Assembly (NCBI GenBank): GCA_003513555.1
Contig: DOPG01000142.1
Coordinates: forward strand, 10,185-25,128
From: Rhodopirellula sp.
GTDB taxonomy: Bacteria; Planctomycetota; Planctomycetia; Pirellulales; Pirellulaceae
DNA: 14,944 bases
Reading direction: 5' to 3'
This document shows positions 8,200 through 14,589 of the stretch, piece after piece. The stretch's first letter is position 1. Each line of letters opens with the position of its first letter. A program made the translations under genes and the position numbers. The notes under the pieces are model-generated. The model was not told where the DNA came from. It worked only from the letters and a program-made list of their open reading frames with translations, and made no database searches.

Positions 8200-8292
8200 G
8201 GGGCGCTGTCCTCCCGCAGCAGGTCTCGCTAACGGCGTAGCGACACCTGCATTTGCATGGCCGATCAGGTTGGCCACTTGCGGGCTCGCCCC
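8200..8292 (+). ncRNA. Structured leader RNA candidate upstream of the stator operon
   Basis: Several nested complementary segments can be read directly. GGGGCG (8200-8205) pairs with CGCCCC (8287-8292). CCCGCA (8213-8218) pairs with TGCGGG (8279-8284). GCAGGTCTCGCTA (8219-8231) pairs with TAGCGACACCTGC (8238-8250) with one mismatch in 13. TGGCC (8258-8262) pairs with GGCCA (8272-8276). Together they fold as a closed stem leading to a three-way junction. The element ends 28 bases before the GTG start and 16 bases before its ribosome binding site, so a leader that controls the operon is the simplest reading. The minus strand could fold the same way, so orientation is inferred. It does not match any riboswitch consensus I could recall, and no T tract follows. 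Confidence 0.45.
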
Positions 8293-8308
8293 AGAAAGAA
8301 AATCCCCA

Positions 8309-8314
8309 GAGAGG
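8309..8314 (+). promoter_or_regulatory. Ribosome binding site that sets the GTG start at 8321
   Basis: GAGAGG lies six bases before GTG at 8321. The alternative in-frame TTG at 8270 has no comparable site and would put the start inside the folded leader, so the GTG is preferred. Confidence 0.7.
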
Positions 8315-8320
8315 TTGACC

Positions 8321-9934
8321 GTGGGAAATGACGTAAAAAGTAAAGGTTTTGAGCCCAACATCAGGCCTTCGAAGACCTCCGCGGGCGAAGAGTCCACCAG
8401 ACCGCCTGGGTCTCAAACCGCTAGTAATGCAGCGTTGGCAACCCTCACGGGTACTGCCCTGAACGCAGGCTTCTACAGCTTGGTCTACGCGACTTCCTGG
8501 CAACCTCTGCAGCGATACTTCCTCGGGCATCCCGTCGCAATCGCGGCGACCATCCTGTTTTGGTTCGCCGTCGCCGTGCTGTTCACAAAATGGCTTGATG
8601 TGCTTACGCAGGTCAAGCAATTGGACGCGATTCGAGACGAAGATCTACTGCCGCCGACATGCGAAGAATCCCCAGCCGACCGCTGGCTGACCGATAACGA
8701 TGCAGGCTTCGTTTCAAAACGATGGCTGAAGGAGCTCCGTCGATTACCGTCTAAAACACGGAACAATCGACTAGTGTCAAGGCTCGAGGAATTATTGACA
8801 CGTCAATCCCAGCGTGGAACAACAAAACATCTAGCTGACGATCTCAGAGAGCTTGCGGGGCGTGATGCGGATGTTGCCCACGACTCGTTGGGTCTTGTGA
8901 GAATCATCATTTGGGCCATCCCGATGCTCGGTTTTCTTGGAACTGTGATCGGTATTACGCAAACTTTGGGCGGGCTCGACTTTGCCAACGGCAGCGCCGC
9001 TGTGGAAAACCTGAAGAGCGGTCTATACGTCGCATTTGACACAACCGCCTTGGGACTTGTGTTGTCTGTGGTTGCGATCTTTGTGCAATTTCCCATCGAA
9101 CGTGGTGAGCAGCAACTGTTAGCAGATATTGATGCCCGGGTCGGCCATCTCGTCTCTGCCAGCCTGCCCAGCGATGAAACATCCGACAATCAGACAGCGT
9201 TAATCGCTGATTTGTGTCGGGGCGTACAAGCTGCAGTTGCTGAATCGCTGGACAACCAGACGCGTCTCTGGGCGAAAACCATCGATGAAGCTCAGGAGCA
9301 CTGGCAGCAAGTTCAGCAAGACAATGCCAACAAGATAAGTGAAGCACTCGAACGCACGCTCCTGCCTGCCTTAGACAATCACGCAGCGAATATCGCTGGA
9401 TCCTCGGAAAACGTTAGCACACAGATCGTCAGTGAGTGCAATCGTTGGCATGACCTGATGACGACCAGTCATCAAGCATCCACGCAAACACACGAACAAA
9501 TTTCTCGTCAATTGCTAAGTGATATCGAGACCCAATTATCCCCAGCCCTCAATAAGCACGCCGACGCACTCAAGACAGTGACCGACAACTCTTCGATTCA
9601 ATTTGATGAGCAACTCAAGCATCAGGCGGGTGTACTCACACAGCACTCTGACCAGTTGAAAACCATCCTCAACGCCCTTTCCCAGCAGTACGAGAACCTT
9701 GCAGAAACCCAAGGCAGTGCCGACGCTGTGACGATGCTGCAAAAATCTCTTGACTCAAATCTGCAAAGACTTGTTGCCACCAATGCATCTGTCGATCGAA
9801 GCGTTGCAGCAGCTGGGGGAGATGGGATGGCAGATGCCATGAGAATTCTGGCTCGTGCCGTCGACGTGTTATCCAGTCGGATAGCAACTCCCAGCCATTC
9901 AGCTGATCATTCTTCGTCAAGGCAGGCAGCATGA
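8321..9934 (+). CDS. MotA/TolQ/ExbB-family proton channel subunit with long C-terminal helical tail
   Basis: A 537-residue protein, the A-type subunit of an ion-driven stator or energy transducer. Four membrane helices are seen near residues 38-58, 71-90, 191-213 and 233-258, with a cytoplasmic loop between the second and third. The family signature is strong: PMLGFLGTVIGITQTLGG (about 201-218) and AFDTTALGLVLS (about 238-249). The threonines in GTVIG and TTALG stand where ExbB and TolQ have their channel-lining threonines. Residues about 280-537 form a long Gln/Asp/Ala-rich, mostly helical cytoplasmic tail; ordinary ExbB or TolQ (about 230-245 residues) have none. Flagellar MotA is excluded by length and by lack of flagellar neighbours. 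The start is GTG at 8321, chosen by its ribosome binding site. The stop overlaps the next gene's start (ATGA), so translation is probably coupled. Confidence 0.88.
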   Translation: MGNDVKSKGFEPNIRPSKTSAGEESTRPPGSQTASNAALATLTGTALNAGFYSLVYATSWQPLQRYFLGHPVAIAATILFWFAVAVLFTKWLDVLTQVKQLDAIRDEDLLPPTCEESPADRWLTDNDAGFVSKRWLKELRRLPSKTRNNRLVSRLEELLTRQSQRGTTKHLADDLRELAGRDADVAHDSLGLVRIIIWAIPMLGFLGTVIGITQTLGGLDFANGSAAVENLKSGLYVAFDTTALGLVLSVVAIFVQFPIERGEQQLLADIDARVGHLVSASLPSDETSDNQTALIADLCRGVQAAVAESLDNQTRLWAKTIDEAQEHWQQVQQDNANKISEALERTLLPALDNHAANIAGSSENVSTQIVSECNRWHDLMTTSHQASTQTHEQISRQLLSDIETQLSPALNKHADALKTVTDNSSIQFDEQLKHQAGVLTQHSDQLKTILNALSQQYENLAETQGSADAVTMLQKSLDSNLQRLVATNASVDRSVAAAGGDGMADAMRILARAVDVLSSRIATPSHSADHSSSRQAA

Positions 9935-11976
9935 GTCGGCGAGATCGCAAAGGGCTATCACCATCATTGTTCCCTTTTTTGGCGGTACTCGTTTGCACCC
10001 TTGGAACACTGATTCTGCTACTCGCATTGGTTGCTCAAAACGCTACCAATGCAGCTGAACAAACAGCACGCAAGCAAGTACCGAATCCCAAAGCGCAGAT
10101 GAGCGAAGGTCTTTCTGTCAGCGATGTTGATGCACTTCTTGAAGAACAGGTATTCCGTGTCAAGGAGTTAGTTTCCTTTCGTGAGGAACAAACCGAAGAG
10201 CTGGGCGAACGCCGTGATGCTCTCACGTATATTGAAGAGCAATTGGCAAGCACGCGTGAGAGATTGAATCAACTCAACGACGAAATCGCCCGCTTGAATG
10301 ATGAATCCGCTGAGACCGCGGAAATCGATCAGCAAATGCTGAAAACCGTCCAGCAACAGGTTGATACAGAAAAGCAAACGCTTGCGAAGTTACGCGAGAA
10401 AGCTGAAAACCAAACACCTCGCATCGTCATTGTTCCACACAAAGGTCCCAATGGTACAGACCGACGCCCCATCTATCTGGAATGCACCAGCGAAGGATTG
10501 ACGATTTTCCCAGAGGGGAATCGAATCACACTCGAAGAACTTGAGAGAGCAGCGGAGTCCACCAACCCGCTGGATGCCGCCTTACGCACCATCCGGCTTC
10601 ATGCTTTGGGGCAGTACAGCGATGCCGCCCCGCCCTACCCTCTTCTGGTTGTCCGACCGGATGGAATCGAGGCCTATGCCGCCGCCCGCGGCGCGATGCG
10701 AGACTGGGACGACCAGTTTGGATATGAACTTGTGCCCGCTGGCATTCAACTTGCGCACGCTCACCCAGATCCTGTTCTAAAGCAGAAAGTCGACTTGGTA
10801 ATTCGCCAAGCAGCCGCGCAACAACGCAATATAAAATCCTATGCTGGAACTAACGGAGGTGGTACCCCTGGGTATTCGCAAAGTGCTGTTACCAACGCAC
10901 AAAACAATAACCGACGGCTGCCTGTTTTATCGGCCGCATCCATGGATCGTGAAGGAAGAGCAAATGGCTTTCGGTCTCAGAACGAACCGACAACTGCTGC
11001 AGGTGCTCAAAATGTTTATCCGAGCAGATCTGGCTACGGCAATTCCGGGTATCAAGCCCGTTCAAGCTATGCTAATCGGGTCCTTGCTGCCACACAGGGG
11101 CGAATAGATGCTGGAGATGAAGCAAGGCAATGGGCAGAAAAAATCCAGTCGGCAGCCAATGAGATGGAACACGTCTCCAAGAGTGGAAGATTTCGACGAG
11201 AGTCAGGTTCGTTGCTTCCCGCCAACTCTACCAAAGGACTTGGCAACTCGGACACGATGTCGTCAACAAGTGCAGGAGCATTTGAAGACTCTCTAACAAA
11301 CCCCGGTGAACAAAATAAGAATACAGCTACGGCTAATGCTCGCGAGTCAAAATCAGGGAAAAAATCACCGTATGGTTCTGCTGAACACTCGAATGGCAAC
11401 GAGGGAGTCACTACCAATCGTGAAGCGTTGGCTGACCAAGGTGCCGGTGAAACAGACTCGCAGCTCACGCAAACAAGTCAAGGTGGCCAAGGCGGAACCC
11501 AAACGTCGGGCGGTCAATTCGACCAGCAACCACAACCTGCTGCTTCCCAGCAGCAACCCAATTCGCAACCGTCTCCTCCAACAGCAATAAAAAACAGCCA
11601 GCGAGTTCCATTACGGCGAGAAGGCAGAAATTGGGCGATACCAAAACGTATGGTTGGTATGCAGGGCAACGCCATTGTCCGGGCAATCCGCATCGAGTGT
11701 CACTCCGACCACTTTGTGCTGCTTGCATCCGGGGCAGCGGGCAGCACCGAGGTGTTTGGGTTTAATGGTGGAAATGCCAATCTCAATCAAGCGACGTTAC
11801 AACTGGCTGCTGCCGTTCGCGAAAGAATCGAACGTTGGGGTCCTGCATTACCTGGCGGACGTTGGGAACCACAACTGCATGTGATCATCATGCCGGGAAG
11901 TGAGCGTCGATATAGCGAACTGCAGGAAAGTTTTCGCGGAAGCGGCATCGAAGTCACCGGGAGGCGTTTGCAATGA
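9931..11976 (+). CDS. ExbD/TolR-like partner lacking the ion-carrying aspartate, with duplicated periplasmic domain
   Basis: A 681-residue protein with a short basic N-terminus and one membrane helix (about 12-35, LFPFLAVLVCTLGTLILLLA). The helix aligns without gaps to that of the next gene and to the ExbD pattern PFIDVMLVLLII, but the key aspartate is alanine (A18). A coiled coil follows (about 64-160). Domain 1 (162-296) has IYLECTSEGLTIFPEG and YPLLVVRPDGIEAY. A Gln/Asn/Gly/Ser-rich linker covers about 297-556. Domain 2 (557-681) has IRIECHSDHFVLLASG and PQLHVIIMPGSERRY, apparently a copy of domain 1. The start overlaps the previous stop, with AGGCAGG just upstream; the end overlaps the next start. 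By family analogy the protein sits in the inner membrane with its domains in the periplasm. Not recognised as a named family; the ExbD relation rests on helix pattern and operon context. Confidence 0.8.
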   Translation: MSRRDRKGLSPSLFPFLAVLVCTLGTLILLLALVAQNATNAAEQTARKQVPNPKAQMSEGLSVSDVDALLEEQVFRVKELVSFREEQTEELGERRDALTYIEEQLASTRERLNQLNDEIARLNDESAETAEIDQQMLKTVQQQVDTEKQTLAKLREKAENQTPRIVIVPHKGPNGTDRRPIYLECTSEGLTIFPEGNRITLEELERAAESTNPLDAALRTIRLHALGQYSDAAPPYPLLVVRPDGIEAYAAARGAMRDWDDQFGYELVPAGIQLAHAHPDPVLKQKVDLVIRQAAAQQRNIKSYAGTNGGGTPGYSQSAVTNAQNNNRRLPVLSAASMDREGRANGFRSQNEPTTAAGAQNVYPSRSGYGNSGYQARSSYANRVLAATQGRIDAGDEARQWAEKIQSAANEMEHVSKSGRFRRESGSLLPANSTKGLGNSDTMSSTSAGAFEDSLTNPGEQNKNTATANARESKSGKKSPYGSAEHSNGNEGVTTNREALADQGAGETDSQLTQTSQGGQGGTQTSGGQFDQQPQPAASQQQPNSQPSPPTAIKNSQRVPLRREGRNWAIPKRMVGMQGNAIVRAIRIECHSDHFVLLASGAAGSTEVFGFNGGNANLNQATLQLAAAVRERIERWGPALPGGRWEPQLHVIIMPGSERRYSELQESFRGSGIEVTGRRLQ

Positions 11977-13013
11977 GTCAGCACCGCAAGAAAAGAACAA
12001 TTCTCGAGATGGGACACGATGCGTTTCTTGACATCGTTGCCAACCTTGTGGGCATTTTAATCATTCTGGTCGTGATTTTGGGCGCACAATCCACGGCTGT
12101 GATTGAGGAAATGCAAGATCATGTCGAGCAGGAGTACGAAAATGAATCGAGCCTTGCCTCTGAAGAGCAAATATCCGAATTGGCTGCCTACTCAATGAAA
12201 GCAGCGAGTGCTCAAGCTGATTCACAACGTTTGGAAAACAGCATCCGTGAACACGATGCCAAAATAAAACGCCGTCAACAGCAGCGAGCATTAATGCTGG
12301 ACCTACTGGCCGAGGTAGAAAACGCTTGGGAAGCAAAAAAGAAAGACCTCGATGCACAGGCTGTTCAAAATGCTCAGCGAGTCACCGAGTTCAAATCCGC
12401 ACAAAAACAATTAGAGCAGTTGGTTGGCGCACGGCAGCATCTGCAAAATCAGCCGGCACCTATTGTTGCTGTCGAACATCTACCCACCCCGATGGCAAAA
12501 ACCGTATTCGGTGATGAAATTCATTTCCGCCTTAAAGAAAACCGTCTTTCCATTGTTCCGATCAAGCAGCTTCTCGATGAAATCAAACGGGATTTCGAAA
12601 GGATGGCTGCTGGTGCTCGCAACGGGCAGACCGAATCCGCGGTAGGCCCCATTCGCGGCTTCGTAGCAAAATACCGCATGAACAAGGGCCGCGAAATGAT
12701 CTCACGTGGCGGACAGCTCCAAATGGCAACTCGAATTCAGTTGACTGGCATGACCGTTGAGCCACTCCAAACACCGCACGGTCAAACACTCGAAAAAGTC
12801 CTATCCAACAGTAGTGAACTCGATATTGAACTGGCCGGGCGCGACCCCAATGCGACCACGATTACCGTATGGGTGTATCCCAATAGCTTTGCTGCGTTTC
12901 GAAAACTGAAGGAACATCTTTACGCTCGGGGCTTTGCGACGGCGGCTCGCCCCCTCCCACTTGGACAGGAAATCACTGGTGGACCGCAGGGTTCAAGGTC
13001 TCGGGCCCAATAG
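11973..13013 (+). CDS. ExbD/TolR-like stator partner with conserved membrane aspartate
   Basis: A 346-residue protein with one N-terminal membrane helix (about 17-38, FLDIVANLVGILIILVVILG). D20 occupies the place of the proton-carrying aspartate in ExbD, TolR and MotB (compare FIDVMLVLLII). A charged coiled coil covers about 45-160. The C-terminal part, about 180-330, contains EIHFRLKENRLSIVP and TTITVWVYPNSFAAF, followed by a helix and GFATAARPLPLG. This is the strand-helix-strand pattern also seen twice in the preceding protein. No OmpA-type peptidoglycan-binding motif was seen, unlike MotB and ZorB. GGGAGG at 11959-11964 is an excellent ribosome binding site eight bases before the ATG, and the start overlaps the previous stop as ATGA. 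It is the best candidate for the energy-coupling B subunit of the complex. Confidence 0.82.
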   Translation: MSQHRKKRTILEMGHDAFLDIVANLVGILIILVVILGAQSTAVIEEMQDHVEQEYENESSLASEEQISELAAYSMKAASAQADSQRLENSIREHDAKIKRRQQQRALMLDLLAEVENAWEAKKKDLDAQAVQNAQRVTEFKSAQKQLEQLVGARQHLQNQPAPIVAVEHLPTPMAKTVFGDEIHFRLKENRLSIVPIKQLLDEIKRDFERMAAGARNGQTESAVGPIRGFVAKYRMNKGREMISRGGQLQMATRIQLTGMTVEPLQTPHGQTLEKVLSNSSELDIELAGRDPNATTITVWVYPNSFAAFRKLKEHLYARGFATAARPLPLGQEITGGPQGSRSRAQ

Positions 13014-13242
13014 CTCCAGCGAAGAGTAACTGCAGTAATAAGCCGCTATCAGAACGGGCAACTCGCGCACAGCACACCCGCCACTCCGCAAATCTCGTGC
13101 GTTACTCAAATCGCGACTTCTACACTTGGCTGAAACAGAACCGCAGCAGCGATTCTCGACGAATGCGGCGCGGCGTTGCATCAAACGCTCTTGCATTCGT
13201 GTTTCAACCGAATGCTAAAAATCACTCGCAATGCAAAAAGTA
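13014..13242. other. Convergent intergenic region
   Basis: This 229-base gap separates the ends of the plus-strand stator operon and the minus-strand ROK kinase. No coding frame or RNA gene is seen in it. It should hold the terminators of both transcripts; the only clear structure is the nested hairpin at 13159-13200. Confidence 0.5.
13159..13200. terminator. Nested hairpin between convergent genes, possible bidirectional terminator
   Basis: ACGAATGC (13159-13166) pairs perfectly with GCATTCGT (13193-13200), and inside it GCGTT (13173-13177) pairs with AACGC (13184-13188). It lies 43 bases past the kinase stop and 146 bases past the stator operon stop. There is no proper T tract on either side, so its role as a terminator is only suggested by position. 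Confidence 0.35.
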
Positions 13243-14235
13243 CTATGCTTGTTTGCTTCGTGTGATTTCCTGTCTTGCCCAGGCGCATGCCCCCAGAACA
13301 CCAGCATCATCACCTAAATTGGCTGCCACCACATCGAACCGATCACGATAGACACTCATGACGTTTTTTCGTGCGGTCTCGCGAACTGTACCCACCATCA
13401 GATCTTCCATCGCTTCCACCAAGCCACCACCAAGAACAATCTTGTCAGGTGCCAGCAGGTGAACAATATTGACCACCGCCAAACCGATTGCGGTTGCTGC
13501 CTCCTCAACTAGATCCTGGATAACTTTATCACCATTGGCAATTGAATTTGCGAGAGCGCCGCTTCGGATCTCGGCGAGATCAGTCCCAACTGTTTTTGCC
13601 AAATAAGGAGCATCCCCGCGGTGAGCCGCCTTGGCCGCTTCTGCAGCAATGGTCAAGCGACTGCCTTCGGCCTCCACTGTTCCGGGTAATTTATAGCCAC
13701 TGGATCTGCTACTGCTACTGATCCGTGTATGCCCGACTTCCATACAACTGACGCCGGCACCCTGCAAAATACGGCCTTCGTAAACACAACCACCACCGAC
13801 ACCAGTACCAGGAAAAATCCCCACTACGCAACGCGAATCCTTAGCGGCGCCAAATTGGTATTCCCCAAACACGCCCGCATCAACATCGTTGACGACTCGC
13901 ACCGGACAACCAAATTCTTTTTTTAAACTCTTACCAATCTCTACATCATCCCAGCCCAAATTTGGGGTAGTTAAAATACAGCCAGTATCCAAGTCTATCG
14001 GACCAGGGCATCCAATCCCGATACCTGCAATGCGTTCCGAGTCAATTTCGCATTCCTCGAGCAAACGATGAATCGTGGTAATGATTCGTTGCACACCACT
14101 TTCCGCGCCTTCCCGACCTCGTGTCTTTCGGCGTCGCCGACCGACCACCTTCCAATCGTTTTGGTACGCAATCGTTAGCATCTTGGTGCCACCAAGATCG
14201 AATCCAATCCAAACGTCTTTTTCCGTTGCAGCCAT
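13243..14235 (-). CDS. ROK-family sugar kinase (glucokinase-like) without the zinc-site cysteines
   Basis: A 330-residue cytoplasmic protein of normal ROK length. The phosphate motif is IGFDLGGTK (10-18); GIGCPGPID (73-81), NDVDAGVFGEY (116-126, D117 the likely catalytic base), PGTGVGGG (142-149) and EVGH (166-169) follow, with a C-terminal KIVLGGGL. It would phosphorylate a hexose, probably glucose or an amino sugar, with ATP; the substrate cannot be read from sequence. Most ROK kinases carry CxCGxxGCxE after the GH, binding zinc with that histidine. Here the segment reads SGYKLPGTVE, so the three cysteines are S179, Y181 and T186, while the Gly and Glu remain. Start: the ATG at 14235 places the phosphate motif at residue 10, as usual. 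The frame stays open to an ATG at 14499, but that extension does not resemble ROK proteins. There is no N-terminal helix-turn-helix, so it is not a ROK repressor. Confidence 0.88.
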   Translation of the reverse strand: MAATEKDVWIGFDLGGTKMLTIAYQNDWKVVGRRRRKTRGREGAESGVQRIITTIHRLLEECEIDSERIAGIGIGCPGPIDLDTGCILTTPNLGWDDVEIGKSLKKEFGCPVRVVNDVDAGVFGEYQFGAAKDSRCVVGIFPGTGVGGGCVYEGRILQGAGVSCMEVGHTRISSSSRSSGYKLPGTVEAEGSRLTIAAEAAKAAHRGDAPYLAKTVGTDLAEIRSGALANSIANGDKVIQDLVEEAATAIGLAVVNIVHLLAPDKIVLGGGLVEAMEDLMVGTVRETARKNVMSVYRDRFDVVAANLGDDAGVLGACAWARQEITRSKQA

Positions 14236-14589
14236 CAGTTCTGTTTTACCTTCGAAAAAATCAGCGAGTAGACGCAATTGATACCCTAAGGAAATTTCCC
14301 CATCACGCCGGAAGATCCAACCGCCTGTCGGCAAAGCAGACCGCATCACCCAGCTGCATTCAACCCGTCTGACCATGGCAGGCGTGAAGCCCGCCCCACC
14401 ACAAAAAGAGCAAAAAACGAAGGTCACAGCATCACGAGTCCGTACATTCTGAGCAGAAATGCAAACTAGCAGCGGTTTCAGCATGTCCCATGCTGTCAAA
14501 CCAGTTACCGATCGCCTAAGAATGTGCTGCCATCCATCGGAAATTTTGTCGAGGCTGAAATAATCGTCTGTGGCAGCGCATCCTTGTTA
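14236..14589. other. Divergent intergenic region between the ROK kinase and the sigma factor
   Basis: About 354 bases that should hold both promoters. The frame of the kinase is open through most of it, but the translation has scattered Cys and Arg and no family features. G/C-rich sequence near 14290-14400 includes GGCAGGC (14377-14383) and GCCCGCC (14389-14395), which pair with one mismatch around GTGAA. No convincing promoter hexamers were found. Confidence 0.4.

Larger units (their letters stand above)
7925..8320. other. Divergent intergenic region between the small membrane protein gene and the stator operon
   Basis: This stretch must hold promoters in both directions. On the minus strand CCGCAA (8042-8047) and ATCCTA (8018-8023) read as TTGCGG and TAGGAT with an 18-base spacer, a weak sigma-70-like pair for the small membrane protein. 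No clear promoter for the plus-strand operon was found. A short hairpin GCGTT/AACGC lies at 8099-8114, and a much stronger folded element covers 8200-8292. Open frames crossing the region show no coding character. Confidence 0.45.

Noticed and set aside
8219..8275. TPP-like (AACCTGATC) and B12-box-like (GAGACCTGC) strings on the minus strand
   Set aside because: Only short matches. The TPP class also needs CTGAGA and a downstream GCGTAGGGA-like part in the right order, and the B12 class needs further conserved blocks; neither is present.
8270..8320. TTG start at 8270, adding 17 residues to the channel subunit
   Set aside because: It starts inside the folded leader, has no ribosome binding site, and the added residues show no family features. 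GTG at 8321 has GAGAGG six bases upstream.
8162..8620. Minus-strand open frame across the leader and the start of the channel subunit gene
   Set aside because: It overlaps a well-supported gene, has no family features, and its Cys/Arg-rich translation is typical of antisense reading.
11067..11468. 133-codon minus-strand open frame
   Set aside because: It lies fully antisense to the linker-coding part of the second stator gene and shows no recognisable domain or start signal.
8321..13013. Zorya anti-phage system or flagellar MotAB
   Set aside because: The channel subunit has a long tail like ZorA, but no OmpA-type peptidoglycan-binding domain is seen in either partner, and no ZorC, ZorD or ZorE, helicase, nuclease or flagellar gene is nearby.
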